From Chitinophaga sp. HK235 (GTDB taxonomy: Bacteria; Bacteroidota; Bacteroidia; Chitinophagales; Chitinophagaceae): DNA of 64,000 nucleotides. Made by a program: the position numbers and the translations under genes. The stretch covers positions 1,240,001-1,304,000 of the forward strand of contig NZ_CP073766.1 in assembly GCF_018255755.1 (NCBI RefSeq), read 5' to 3'. Shown here one piece after another: positions 1-10,570 of this stretch (position 1 is its first letter; each line of letters opens with the position of its first letter). Under the pieces are notes generated by a model that saw only the letters and a list, made by a program, of their open reading frames with translations, searched no databases and was not told the origin of the DNA.

Positions 1-3000
1 AATCGGCATATTGTATGGCCAATGGTTCCAACGTAGGCGGACGTTGCTCCGCATAAGCGTTGTACAGTTCTGCCAGCTCATTTACAAGAACGGATATTGA
101 CCATCCGTCCGACGCGATGTGGTGCAGGTTGACAACAAGAATATACGTTGCATCATCGATTCTGATCAGATGGGCACGTATCATGTGATCCTGCGAAAGA
201 TCGAACGGCGCATGAATTAACTTCATCAGATACGCCTGCAATGCCGGCCGATCATTTTTCATTGAAAAATCCTCCACTGTATCCATCTGCCACTTATCCT
301 TCTCCAGTATGTATTGGTAAGGCTTTCCATCTTTCTGTCTTATCACTGTCCTGAGTGCTTCATGCCTGTTCACGATTGACGTGAGTGTATCATTGAGGGC
401 CCTGGTATCGAGGTTTCCCTTCAACTTGATGGCTGCCGGCCGATGATACTGTACGCTTCCTTCCAGTTGATCAATGAACCACAAACGTTCCTGGCTATAC
501 GAAAGCGGGATATACTCCGGCCGGGCAACACGCTTTATTACCGGCACCAGCGCTGCTTCCGAACGGTGTTGCAGCTGCGCGGACAATGCAGAGATAGTGG
601 GATAGTCAAAAATGTCTCCTATCGTAACTTCTGTCTGCAACTTCTTCCGGATCGAAGAGATCAACCGGATAGCCAGGAGGGAGTGACCACCCAGCGCAAA
701 AAAATCATCATACAATCCTACCTGTTCCACGTCCAGCAGGTCTGACCAGATAGCCGCCAGGTTCCGCTCAATGTCTGTTACCGGGGCTACATAACCTGAT
801 GCGGACGAGGCCACATCATCCACCGGCAGGGAACGCCGGTCTATCTTTCCGTTGGGGAGCTGCGGGAACTGCTCCATCACCACCCATGATGAGGGTATCA
901 TGTAATCCGGCAGACGATCTTTCAGCCAGGCTTCAAGGCTTGCTATGTCGGCATGGGAACGTGGCTGCACATAACCCACCAGCCGGTTGTTACCGCTATT
1001 ATCTTCGCGCACCTGTACCACCGCCTGTATAATATCTGCCTGCTGCATGATCAAGTTTTCTATTTCTCCCGGTTCTACACGATAACCACGGATTTTCACC
1101 TGGTTGTCTATACGACCCAGGAAGACGACGTTGCCATCCGCCAGGTATTTCACCCGATCACCGGTGCGGTACAGTTTCCCTGATCCTTTAAATGGATCCT
1201 GTATAAATTTCTCTGTTGTCAGCGCTGCGTTATTCAGATAGCCTTGCGCCACGCCTTTGCCTCCTATATACAGTTCCCCTGGAACACCCACCGGGCAGGG
1301 ATTACCGCCAGCATCGAGTATGTATATATGTGCCGATGAAAAAGGTCTACCTACCGGGATCGTCTCTTCATAAGAACGACCCGTCTCTACTACATGCAGT
1401 AACTTTCCGATAGTCGTTTCCGTTGGACCGTAGTGATTCACCACTGTGCATGACGCGCCTGATCGACGGATCTTTTCCACTACTGAAACTTCCAGCGCCT
1501 CGCCTCCGAAGATCAGCAGCTTTTCCGGCAGCAGCAGTGTATCTTCACTGCATAACGCCTTCCAGTGCGAAGGAACTACTTTGATACAATCGATACGATG
1601 CTGATCAAAATATGCTCTGATCCTTTCTGCATCATTAGTCAGCACTTTTGAAAGCACATGCAAAGTGCTTCCAAGTGCCAGGGAGCTGTATATCACCGTA
1701 TTCCCCAAATCTGTTGCTATGCTGGAGAGCAATCCGAAAGAGCCACAATCTGACAACGGCAGATGTGCCTGTAATCCATAGAGGTAGTCTGCCAGGTTCT
1801 CATGATTGATCATTACACCTTTGGGAAGACCAGTACTACCGGAAGTATAAATCACGTATAGTGGTGAAGATGGCAGGATATGAGGTAGCTCCACCGGCCG
1901 GCTGCTGCTTATCTGCTCCTGGTCTCCATCGAGGGCAACCACATGAATATTTCCCGTAATCGTCTTCAGCTTTTCCGCAGTCGCCAGATCGCTGACCATT
2001 ACCTGAGCGTTTGTGTCTTTCAGTACATGGCTGATGCGATCTGCAGGATAGGCCGGATCCAGCGGTACATAAGCCGCGCCAGCCCTATTGATTCCCAGCA
2101 GCCCCACGATCATTTCCAGCGAGCGTTCTATACAAAGCGGCACCAGCGAACCTGCTTTAACACCTTTCCCGATCAGGTAATATGCGAGTTGAGCTACACG
2201 CTCATTCAGTTCTCTATATGTGAGTGAGCTATTTTCAAATGTCAATGCAATATTATCAGGCGTAAGTTCAGACTGTGTAGCAAACAGTTCAGCGAATGTT
2301 TTATCTGAAGGGCAATTTAATGTGGTATTACCAATCGCATTTAACAATGCTTCATCTATTGCGGAAAGCATTACCAGCGAATTGATGCCTGCTTCAGGTG
2401 CACTCACCACAGATTGCAGCAACTGCTCAAAATGCGCTACGATTCTTTCTATTGTGGCAGGTTCAAACAGATCAACACAATATTCCACATGGCCGGAAAG
2501 ACCGGTTTCATCCTCATTTATAAAGAGGGCCATATCGAATTTTGTAGTGGTCTGTTCAAGCGGTTCGCGGGACAACTGCACATCTCCCAGGTAAAGATCT
2601 GGCGCCTCCGGGACATTTGCCAATCCGAACAATACCTGGAACAGTGGGTTCCTGCCGGGATTCCGTTCCTTTACCACTGCCTCCACCACTTTCTCAAAAG
2701 GCGCTTCCTGATGATCATAGGCCTCCAGCGTAGTTTGCTTTACTTGTTGCAGCAGTGAGAGAAAAGATGGATTGTTACCCAGGTTACTGCGCAACGCCAA
2801 CGTGTTAACAAAAAAGCCGATTAATCCTTCTGTTTCCTGCCTTATTCTGCCTGCAAGTGAAGTGCCTACGCAAATATCTTCCTGGCCAGTATAACGGTAT
2901 AGCAATACTTTAAAAGCCGTCAGCATGGTCATGAACAAAGTAGCGCCCTGTTGCCGTGACAATAACTGTATCTGCCCGGATAACTCCTGGTCAAACCGGA

Positions 3001-3919
3001 AAGTGTGTATAGCGCCGCGCATGTTCTGACCAGATTGCCGGCTGTGGTCTGCGGGTAACTGCAATATGTTTACACCGGATAATTTGTGCTTCCAGTAATT
3101 CAACTTTTCTTCCAGCACAATGCCCGACAGCCATGTGCGCTGCCAGTTGGCGTAGTCAGCATATTGTATTTCAAGTGCCGGTAGCTGTGGAGCCCGCCCT
3201 GTGGTATAAGCATTGTATAACTCTATCAGTTCACTTACGATAATACCCGCTGACCAACCGTCGGAAGCTATGTGGTGTATTGTCAGTACCAGTAAATAAT
3301 TATCTCCTGCCTGTGATATAAGATGCGCACGGAGCATATGGTCCCTGGATAAATCGAAAGGCGCAGCTGTCAACTCTTTCACATAAGTAGGTAATTGTTC
3401 AGCATCATCATACATAACAGCATCTGTATGACTTAACCGCCATTGATCTTTTTCCAGTATCCGCTGGTAAGGTAGTCCATCCTCCTGCTCAATAACTGTG
3501 CGGAGTGCTTCGTGCCTGTTAACGATCGTCTGTAATGCACCAGACAACGCATTGATGGAAAGATTTCCCTTCAGGCGCAGCGCTACTCCCTGATGATATT
3601 GTACGCTGCCTTCCAGCTGGTGAATGAACCACAGACGTTCCTGACTATACGAAAGCGGAATACGATCAGACATATTCCTGTCGCGCGCAGGGATCGCAGC
3701 CTCTCCTCCGGCTGTTCCTGAAGTATACCGGCTATTTTTCTTCAGGTAGGTAATGATGTATTCTTTATTTTTTTTCAGTTCATTCAGAAATGTTCTGTTA
3801 ATTTCGTTGACTTTATTTGCCTTTACAACGAGTTCATTATTGTCAAAAGATATTTTAATGCCAATATTACTGGCTTTCTCCAATAGCTCTACTACCTCTG
3901 TTAATTTAATGCCGGTCAT
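1..3919 (-). CDS. NRPS-D, partial: docking-C-A(Asp)-PCP-C..., runs off the window
   Basis: Fourth NRPS gene of the operon. The ATG at 3919-3917 opens a frame that stays open to base 1, giving 1306 visible codons; the C-terminus is outside the window. Residues 1-70 are a TubC-type docking domain (MTGIKLTEVVELLEKA). A condensation domain (about 80-510), an adenylation domain (about 540-1030, YTSGSTG near 1850-1830 nt) and a carrier domain (LGGHSLLAIRL near 680-710 nt) follow. A second condensation domain begins and shows HHIASDGWS near base 110. The A-domain pocket reads D-L-T-K-I-G-H-I-G-K, nearly the published aspartate code DLTKVGHIGK. The gene starts 41 nt after NRPS-C ends, so it is co-transcribed. 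A thioesterase would be expected beyond base 1 but cannot be seen. The A-PCP part closely resembles the first module of NRPS-B. Confidence 0.93.
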   Translation of the reverse strand, partial: MTGIKLTEVVELLEKASNIGIKISFDNNELVVKANKVNEINRTFLNELKKNKEYIITYLKKNSRYTSGTAGGEAAIPARDRNMSDRIPLSYSQERLWFIHQLEGSVQYHQGVALRLKGNLSINALSGALQTIVNRHEALRTVIEQEDGLPYQRILEKDQWRLSHTDAVMYDDAEQLPTYVKELTAAPFDLSRDHMLRAHLISQAGDNYLLVLTIHHIASDGWSAGIIVSELIELYNAYTTGRAPQLPALEIQYADYANWQRTWLSGIVLEEKLNYWKHKLSGVNILQLPADHSRQSGQNMRGAIHTFRFDQELSGQIQLLSRQQGATLFMTMLTAFKVLLYRYTGQEDICVGTSLAGRIRQETEGLIGFFVNTLALRSNLGNNPSFLSLLQQVKQTTLEAYDHQEAPFEKVVEAVVKERNPGRNPLFQVLFGLANVPEAPDLYLGDVQLSREPLEQTTTKFDMALFINEDETGLSGHVEYCVDLFEPATIERIVAHFEQLLQSVVSAPEAGINSLVMLSAIDEALLNAIGNTTLNCPSDKTFAELFATQSELTPDNIALTFENSSLTYRELNERVAQLAYYLIGKGVKAGSLVPLCIERSLEMIVGLLGINRAGAAYVPLDPAYPADRISHVLKDTNAQVMVSDLATAEKLKTITGNIHVVALDGDQEQISSSRPVELPHILPSSPLYVIYTSGSTGLPKGVMINHENLADYLYGLQAHLPLSDCGSFGLLSSIATDLGNTVIYSSLALGSTLHVLSKVLTNDAERIRAYFDQHRIDCIKVVPSHWKALCSEDTLLLPEKLLIFGGEALEVSVVEKIRRSGASCTVVNHYGPTETTIGKLLHVVETGRSYEETIPVGRPFSSAHIYILDAGGNPCPVGVPGELYIGGKGVAQGYLNNAALTTEKFIQDPFKGSGKLYRTGDRVKYLADGNVVFLGRIDNQVKIRGYRVEPGEIENLIMQQADIIQAVVQVREDNSGNNRLVGYVQPRSHADIASLEAWLKDRLPDYMIPSSWVVMEQFPQLPNGKIDRRSLPVDDVASSASGYVAPVTDIERNLAAIWSDLLDVEQVGLYDDFFALGGHSLLAIRLISSIRKKLQTEVTIGDIFDYPTISALSAQLQHRSEAALVPVIKRVARPEYIPLSYSQERLWFIDQLEGSVQYHRPAAIKLKGNLDTRALNDTLTSIVNRHEALRTVIRQKDGKPYQYILEKDKWQMDTVEDFSMKNDRPALQAYLMKLIHAPFDLSQDHMIRAHLIRIDDATYILVVNLHHIASDGWSISVLVNELAELYNAYAEQRPPTLEPLAIQYAD
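463..1740. repeat. Aspartate A-PCP region of NRPS-D, paralogous to NRPS-B module 1
   Basis: Closely similar to 22624-23904 (offset 22161, becoming 22164 after a one-codon indel). It is more diverged than the other two repeat pairs. Both copies carry the aspartate code DLTKIGHIGK and both belong to the module directly behind an N-terminal docking domain. Confidence 0.75.
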
Positions 3920-3959
3920 GGTCTGTGATTTAAGAGTAAGAAAAAAATCTCCGGGGGCG

Positions 3960-6900
3960 CTAAAATCTTAGGGCTTCCAGATCTTCATCGTCAGGAGCAG
4001 CATACAGCTGATTAATTTTTATATGTTTAGCTAAAGCATCGATAGTGGGAAGCTGGAAGAAAATACTGACTGGTATTTCTATGCCCAGCTCTTTGTGGAT
4101 GGCGGCATTCAGCCGCATCACCAGCAGAGAATGACCACCCAGTTCGAAGAAATTATCGTGGACGCCTATACGTTCCGTTCCCAGCAACTCCTGCCAGATG
4201 CCCGCCAACAGCTGCTCGGTGGCCGTTTCCGGGGCTACATAATTTTCCATCTGTAACAACGCATCATCCGGCAGGGGCAACGACTTCCTGTCCACCTTTC
4301 CATTCGGTGTCAGCGGCAGCGCATCCAGTGTTACCAGTACAGCAGGAACCATATAGGCCGGCAAACGCCCTTTCAGCCATGATTGCACCGTTTCCTTATC
4401 ATAGTCTGCACGGGGAACCACATAACCCACCAGCCGCCGGTGACCAGATTCGTCTTCCTGTGCCACCACTACCGCCTGATGTACCTGCTCATTACCGGAT
4501 AGCACACTCTCCACTTCTCCCAGCTCGATGCGGTAACCGTGGATCTTCACCTGTTCATCCAGACGACCGCCGTAAGCGATCGTTCCATCCGCCAGCCAGC
4601 GACCCAGATCTCCCGTACGATACATCCGCGCTCCTTGTACAAACGGGTCAGCTACAAACTTCTCTTCCGTCAGCCATGTACGGTTCAGGTAACCGCGACC
4701 TACCCCAATTCCGCTCACACAGATCTCACCCCAGACACCCACCGGACAAATACAACCCCGTTTGTCCAGCACATAGATCCGTAGGTTCTGCACAGGACGA
4801 CCCAACGGCACCGTCGATCCCAACGGCGCTGAAGACATCATATGATGCGTAATATCATCTGACGCCTCTGTGGGACCATACGCATTCACTACCGGTATAC
4901 CGCCATAAGCTGCATGACTAAACCATTGCTCCAGTAACGCTGCACTCACCTCCTCTCCTGTTACCAACAGGTAACGCAGCCCGTTTAATGGAGTGCGGAT
5001 GCCCGACTGCAACAACGACGACAGATAAGAAGGCACCAGCTCCAGTATGGTGACCCCGCTGCGACTCGTGAGGGCAAGCAACGATGATGGGTCGTAGATG
5101 ACTGATGATGGATAAATAACCGTTGTGCCTCCGCAGACCAAGGCAGCAAACATCTGCCATACTGATATATCAAAGCTGTAAGTGGCTGTTTGTGCGATCA
5201 CCGATTGTCCGTCTATTTCAAGCGTATTGATCTTGGCATACAAATGATTCAACAGACCCTGGTGCTCGATCATCACTCCCTTGGGAACACCTGTAGAACC
5301 GGAGGTATAGATCACATACGCCAGGTGATCAGGACGAGGTACCGGTAGTCCGGATACAGCTATATCGGTTGTATTTACGAAAATGTCTTCCAGTAATACA
5401 ATTGTGGCATCCGTAGCCGGAAGCTGGGCTGATAAGCCCGCACTACTCAATATCACGGAAGCGCCCGTGTCTGACAGCATATACAAAATCCTTTCTGCAG
5501 GATAGGATGGATCAACAGGCACATAAGCCCCGCCGGCTTTCAGGATGCCTAGTATGCCGATCACCATATCCGCTGACCTTTCCAGGCATACCGGCACAAA
5601 CGTTTCAGACTGTACACCCTTGCTTTGCAGATAAGCCGCTACGCGGTCCGTTCTTATCTCCAGCTCGCGGTAACTAAGCGCCACGCCTTCATACAACAAG
5701 GCGGTATTGTCTGGCGTCCGCCCTGCCTGTTCCCGGAAAAGGCCCACCAGCGTATTATCCGAAGGATATGCCACCGTAGTATCATTGAAGGTTTCCACCA
5801 ACAGCGTCTTTTCTTCTCCGCTCATCATCTCCAGCAGACCGGTTTCTTCAGAAGGATTATTTACTACTGACCAGAGCAGCTGCTCATAGTGACGCTGCAG
5901 CCCTGCTATCGTAGCGCCGGTGAACAGGTCTGCGCAATATTCTATATAGCCACTCAGTCCGGTGGCACTTTCCTCCAGTGATAATGTCAGATCAAACTGG
6001 GTAGTGCTATGCGATAAGCCTTCCTGTGATAACCGCAGCCCATTCAGTTCCAGGTCTGGTACTTCCGGGGTGTTCTGTAACTCGAACATCACCTGGAACA
6101 ACGGATGACGGCTTACATCCCGTTCGCGCACCACCGCTTCCACCACTTTCTCAAAGGGCGCTTCCTGGTGATCATAGGCGGATAACGTGGTATGCTTCAC
6201 TTGTTCCAGCAGCGATGCAAACGACTGCTCACTGCTGACATGACTACGCAGGACCAGCGTGTTCACAAAAAAGCCGATCAGTCCTTCCACATCCTCGCTG
6301 GTACGACCAGCCACAGATGTGCCCACACAGATGTCTTCCTGCCCGCTGTAGCGATGCAACAACACCTTAAAGGCCGCCAGCAGCGTCATGAACAGCGTTG
6401 TTCCGTGTTGGCGGGACAACTGCTTCAACGGTGACAGCAACCCCTTGTCCAGGTGGAACCAGTGTACACCGCCACGGCTGCTCTGCACCGACGGACGGAT
6501 ATAATCACCGGGAAGCTGTAGCGTCGTAAAGCCCTGCAGCTGCGACTTCCAGTAATCCAGTTTCTTGTCCAGTACCTCTCCTGACACATAGCTGCGTTGC
6601 CAGATCGAATAATCTGCATACTGCACCGGCAGCGGTGGCAACGTGATGGAGTGCCCCGCGGCATAGGCATTGTACAATGCGGCCAGCTCCCGCACGATGA
6701 TACCGGTGGACCAGCCATCTGATGCAATATGATGCATGGTCACCAGCAGCAGATGATCTTCAGCTCCCCGGGTTACCAGATGTGCACGCAGCATATGATC
6801 CTGCGACAGGTCAAAAGGTTCCTGACTTTTTACCGCCAGATATGCGGATAAGGTACTTTCATCTGCAGTACGGAGGGTATCCGCCGCATGTGTCAGTACC

Positions 6901-9900
6901 CAGCTGTCCGCTGCCAGCACCTGCTGATACGGCATGCCTTCATACGGTACCATCACGGTTCGCAGCACTTCATGACGGTTCACGATGGTGCACAATGCGG
7001 ATGACAACGCGGCTACATCCAGGCGGCCATGCAGCCCCAGTACTGACGGTATGTGATAAGGTAAACTGCCTTCCAGCTGATCGATGAACCACAAACGTTC
7101 CTGGCTATACGACAATGGTATGTGCTGTGGACGTGGCGTTACCGCGACGACCGGAGGCAACGTATTCTTATCCGCATCATGGGTATACGCTGCCAGTTGT
7201 GCAACAGTGGAATGTGTAAACAAAACCTTTACAGCTATCTCCACCTCCAACCGTTTACGTATTAACGATATTAAACGTACCACCAGCAGCGAATGACCAC
7301 CCAGTTCGAAGAAATTATCGTGTATCCCTACCCGCGGGACTCCCAACAACTCCTGCCATATATCTGTCAATACCTGCTCTCTTTCATTACGGGGTGCTAC
7401 ATAGGTATTTGTTAACCACTCATCCGCCTGTGTAATTTCCGGCAACGACTTTCTGTCTGCTTTACCATTGGTGGTCAACGGTAATTCGTCCATCTTCACA
7501 AACACCATAGGCACCATATATTCCGGAAGCTTCCGTTTCAGGAAAGAAATGACTTCTTCTTTATTAAAGCCGTTGCGGGCCACGACATATGCGATCAGCC
7601 GTTTATCATCTTCGCCTGCATTTCTGGCCACCACTACACACTCGCTTATCTGTCCGGATGTCAGGATAGCGTTTTCTATTTCCCCCGGTTCTATACGATA
7701 GCCGCGGATCTTCACCTGCGTATCAATACGACCGAGGTAATCAACAGTGCCATCCGGCAACCATCTTGCCAGGTCTCCTGTTTTATACAGCCTGTTACCT
7801 TCCGCGGTGATGAATGAATCACTGATAAATTTTTCTGCCGTTAACTCCGCCCGGTTCAGGTAACCACGGGCCACCTGAACACCTCCGATATATAACTCGC
7901 CTACTCCGCCCAGTGGCACTACCGCGCCGGATCCGTTTAAAATATAAAGCTGTGTGTTAGCTACCGGTTTTCCTATCGGTACGATCTCCAGCCGGCTGGT
8001 ATCATGAGGCACATGCCAGCAGCTGACATCTATTGCCGCCTCCGTAGGGCCGTAGAGGTTATATACTTCTGTCACCGGAAATTTTTCTCTAAAATGCTTT
8101 ACCTGATTCACCTTCAGCGCTTCACCGCTACAGATTACCCGTAACAGCGATGGACAATCTCCTTCAGCAATGTTTTCCAGGAAAACAGATAACATAGACG
8201 GAACAAAATGTATGGTAGTAACACCATACCGTTCAATCACCTGCTGCACGTAATGAGGATCCTTCTGTCCTTCTGGCAATGCAAACACAATACGACCGCC
8301 TGATATCAACGGCAAAAGCAGCTCCCATACCGATACATCAAAGCAGAAAGTTGTTTTCTGCAATACAACATCCGCAGCATTCAGTTTAAAATAATCCTGC
8401 GCCCACAGTAAACGGTTTACGATACCGGCATGTTCGTTTATCACTCCCTTCGGAGCGCCCGTGGATCCCGATGTGTAAATAACATAGGCGGCATGATGCG
8501 GTTGCAGACTCGTTTCAACTGGCTCCACCGGACTTTCCGCAATGAGCGGCCATTGCTCATCCAACACAATAACCCCTACAGCTGTCATATCAAATAAACT
8601 GCTGTGAGCTGCAACGGTCAGCACCAGTTCCGCCTTTGTGTCTGATACTATAAAAGCAATACGCTCTACCGGATATGCCGGATCAACCGGAACATAAGCG
8701 CCGCCTGCCTTCATAATCCCCAGTATGGCGATGATCATCTCCAATGATCGTTCAAGACAGACAGGCACCAGTGTTTCCTCCCTGACGCCCTTACTACGCA
8801 GATAATGCGCCAGCTGGTTTGTACGTTCTGCCAGTGCGCCGTAAGAGATCTGTTCCTCTTCAAATACCGCGGCAACAGCGTCAGGTGTTCGTTCCGCCTG
8901 TGCGGCAAACAGATCTGACAATGTAGTCTGTTCAGGATAATCCACACGGGTATCATTGAATCCGGAGATCAACTGCCGTACCTCCGTAGTACTTAGCATT
9001 GGTATCGTGCTTATCGGCGCTGACGGCTTCTGTACGACTGACCGTACCAGCTGTACAAAATGATTCATCATCTGCCGGATAGTATCCGGATGAAACAATT
9101 CGCTCCTGTAGGCAATGCTGCCGCATAATCCGGCTGCACTTTCCCTGACAGTAACTGTCAGATCGAATTGAGTGGTGGTATGCTCTATCGTTTCTTCAGA
9201 CAATATCAGGTCTCCGAGTTGCAGTGCCGGTGTATCCGGTATGTTCTGTAATTCAAACAGCACCTGAAACAGCGGGGTTCTGCTGAGCTGGCGCTCCCAC
9301 GTTACTGCATTCACTATTTTCTCAAAAGGAACGGACTGATGATCGAATGCCTCCAATGTAGTCTGCCTGAGCTGATGCAGCAGGGATATAAAGGAAAGAT
9401 CATTCGTGAAATTGCTGCGCAGCGGCAACGTATTGACAAAAAAACCAACCAGCCCTTCCACCTCCCGCTGCATCCTGCCGGCGACCGGAGTGCCTACACA
9501 AATGTCTTCCTGCCCGGTATAGCGATACAATAAGATCTTGAAGACAGCCAATAATGACATAAACAAGGTAGCACCCTGCTTCTGCGACAATACTTTCAGG
9601 GAGGCCAGTGATTCAGCATCCAGCTCAAAATCAACCACGGCGCCGGATACACTTTGTACAGCCGGACGTACATAATCCGTCGGTAACTCCAGTGCAGTTA
9701 TGCCCCACATCTTCTTTTTCCAGTAGGCAAGCTGATTGGCCAGCGCATCACCTGACAAACGGGTACGCTGCCAGACTGCATAGTCCGCATATTGTATCTG
9801 CAATACAGGCAACTGCGGTGCGCGCTTGCTGATACAGGCATCATATAATGCTGCGAACTCCTGTAATATAATACCCGCCGACCAGCCATCTGATGCAATA

Positions 9901-10541
9901 TGATGCATCGTAAGCACCAGCACATAATCATCTTTAGCCAATGTTATCAGATGCCCGCGCAGCATATGATCAGCAGACAGATCGAAGGGGACGTCCACCA
10001 GGGATTTCAAGTAAGTATGGAAAGCAGCAGCATCACCTCCAGGCACTGGTGCTGTAACTACGGACAGCTGCCATGTATCTTTTTCGAGTACATGCTGGTA
10101 CGCATTCCCATCACGCTGTCTGATGACAGTACGCAGCACTTCATGCCTGTTGACAATTGTACGCAACGCATGTTCAAGGGCATATGTATCCGGATGTCCC
10201 TTCATTCGCAATATCGCCGGGATATGATATTGCACAGTTCCTTCCAGCTGGTCAATGAACCATAAACGCTCCTGACTGAAAGACAAGGGTATCTTTGAAA
10301 GATGGCTATCTCTCACCCCGATTCTTCCGCTTTCCATATCTGACATATTATCGGCGCCGTTACGTAGAAGCCGGATGATCGCTTCTTTATGTGCCCCTAT
10401 TTCTTCGAGTAACAGGGGATCAACTGTTTCATTGACAGGAGCCCTGAACTTGATTTTCGCATCTTCCCAAAACAGTACAATGCCTTTCCTTCTTGCTTTA
10501 CTTACGATTTGCAATGCTTTATCAAAAGTACTTTCTGACAT
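3960..10541 (-). CDS. NRPS-C: docking-C-A(Ser)-PCP-C-A-PCP, two modules
   Basis: Third NRPS of the operon, 2193 aa. Residues 1-65 form a TubC-like docking domain. Module 1: C about 75-510 (HHIASDGWS), A about 530-1030, PCP near 1080 (LGGHSLLVVRL). Module 2: C about 1140-1580, A about 1600-2090, PCP near 2133 (LGGHSLLVMRL). The C-terminal tail is acidic (DDEDLEALRF) and probably docks to NRPS-D. The first A domain reads D-V-W-H-I-S-L-I-D-K, one substitution from the serine code DVWHLSLIDK. The second reads D-I-W-E-L-T-A-D-D-K, which I cannot assign. Module 2 is an almost exact copy of the last module of NRPS-A. No epimerase, methyltransferase or thioesterase is present, so both residues should stay L unless modified in trans. 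The gene begins 29 nt after NRPS-B ends. Confidence 0.95.
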   Translation of the reverse strand: MSESTFDKALQIVSKARRKGIVLFWEDAKIKFRAPVNETVDPLLLEEIGAHKEAIIRLLRNGADNMSDMESGRIGVRDSHLSKIPLSFSQERLWFIDQLEGTVQYHIPAILRMKGHPDTYALEHALRTIVNRHEVLRTVIRQRDGNAYQHVLEKDTWQLSVVTAPVPGGDAAAFHTYLKSLVDVPFDLSADHMLRGHLITLAKDDYVLVLTMHHIASDGWSAGIILQEFAALYDACISKRAPQLPVLQIQYADYAVWQRTRLSGDALANQLAYWKKKMWGITALELPTDYVRPAVQSVSGAVVDFELDAESLASLKVLSQKQGATLFMSLLAVFKILLYRYTGQEDICVGTPVAGRMQREVEGLVGFFVNTLPLRSNFTNDLSFISLLHQLRQTTLEAFDHQSVPFEKIVNAVTWERQLSRTPLFQVLFELQNIPDTPALQLGDLILSEETIEHTTTQFDLTVTVRESAAGLCGSIAYRSELFHPDTIRQMMNHFVQLVRSVVQKPSAPISTIPMLSTTEVRQLISGFNDTRVDYPEQTTLSDLFAAQAERTPDAVAAVFEEEQISYGALAERTNQLAHYLRSKGVREETLVPVCLERSLEMIIAILGIMKAGGAYVPVDPAYPVERIAFIVSDTKAELVLTVAAHSSLFDMTAVGVIVLDEQWPLIAESPVEPVETSLQPHHAAYVIYTSGSTGAPKGVINEHAGIVNRLLWAQDYFKLNAADVVLQKTTFCFDVSVWELLLPLISGGRIVFALPEGQKDPHYVQQVIERYGVTTIHFVPSMLSVFLENIAEGDCPSLLRVICSGEALKVNQVKHFREKFPVTEVYNLYGPTEAAIDVSCWHVPHDTSRLEIVPIGKPVANTQLYILNGSGAVVPLGGVGELYIGGVQVARGYLNRAELTAEKFISDSFITAEGNRLYKTGDLARWLPDGTVDYLGRIDTQVKIRGYRIEPGEIENAILTSGQISECVVVARNAGEDDKRLIAYVVARNGFNKEEVISFLKRKLPEYMVPMVFVKMDELPLTTNGKADRKSLPEITQADEWLTNTYVAPRNEREQVLTDIWQELLGVPRVGIHDNFFELGGHSLLVVRLISLIRKRLEVEIAVKVLFTHSTVAQLAAYTHDADKNTLPPVVAVTPRPQHIPLSYSQERLWFIDQLEGSLPYHIPSVLGLHGRLDVAALSSALCTIVNRHEVLRTVMVPYEGMPYQQVLAADSWVLTHAADTLRTADESTLSAYLAVKSQEPFDLSQDHMLRAHLVTRGAEDHLLLVTMHHIASDGWSTGIIVRELAALYNAYAAGHSITLPPLPVQYADYSIWQRSYVSGEVLDKKLDYWKSQLQGFTTLQLPGDYIRPSVQSSRGGVHWFHLDKGLLSPLKQLSRQHGTTLFMTLLAAFKVLLHRYSGQEDICVGTSVAGRTSEDVEGLIGFFVNTLVLRSHVSSEQSFASLLEQVKHTTLSAYDHQEAPFEKVVEAVVRERDVSRHPLFQVMFELQNTPEVPDLELNGLRLSQEGLSHSTTQFDLTLSLEESATGLSGYIEYCADLFTGATIAGLQRHYEQLLWSVVNNPSEETGLLEMMSGEEKTLLVETFNDTTVAYPSDNTLVGLFREQAGRTPDNTALLYEGVALSYRELEIRTDRVAAYLQSKGVQSETFVPVCLERSADMVIGILGILKAGGAYVPVDPSYPAERILYMLSDTGASVILSSAGLSAQLPATDATIVLLEDIFVNTTDIAVSGLPVPRPDHLAYVIYTSGSTGVPKGVMIEHQGLLNHLYAKINTLEIDGQSVIAQTATYSFDISVWQMFAALVCGGTTVIYPSSVIYDPSSLLALTSRSGVTILELVPSYLSSLLQSGIRTPLNGLRYLLVTGEEVSAALLEQWFSHAAYGGIPVVNAYGPTEASDDITHHMMSSAPLGSTVPLGRPVQNLRIYVLDKRGCICPVGVWGEICVSGIGVGRGYLNRTWLTEEKFVADPFVQGARMYRTGDLGRWLADGTIAYGGRLDEQVKIHGYRIELGEVESVLSGNEQVHQAVVVAQEDESGHRRLVGYVVPRADYDKETVQSWLKGRLPAYMVPAVLVTLDALPLTPNGKVDRKSLPLPDDALLQMENYVAPETATEQLLAGIWQELLGTERIGVHDNFFELGGHSLLVMRLNAAIHKELGIEIPVSIFFQLPTIDALAKHIKINQLYAAPDDEDLEALRF
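4018..7121. repeat. Duplicated C-A-PCP module, copy in NRPS-C
   Basis: This 3.1-kb block matches 26181-29284 in the same orientation at a constant offset of 22163 bp with no visible indel. Compared protein stretches differ at only about 3 residues per 100. It covers the whole second module of NRPS-C. Similarity stops abruptly at the QERLWF start of the condensation domain and just after the carrier domain. Confidence 0.9.
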
Positions 10542-10570
10542 AAATCATTTTTTAATCAGGCAGCAGCCTG

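Noticed and set aside
4307..4852. Long plus-strand open frame inside NRPS-C, repeated at 26470-27015
   Set aside because: Antisense shadow of A-domain coding sequence; it recurs only because the module underneath is duplicated, and its composition (Pro/His/Arg rich) is not protein-like.
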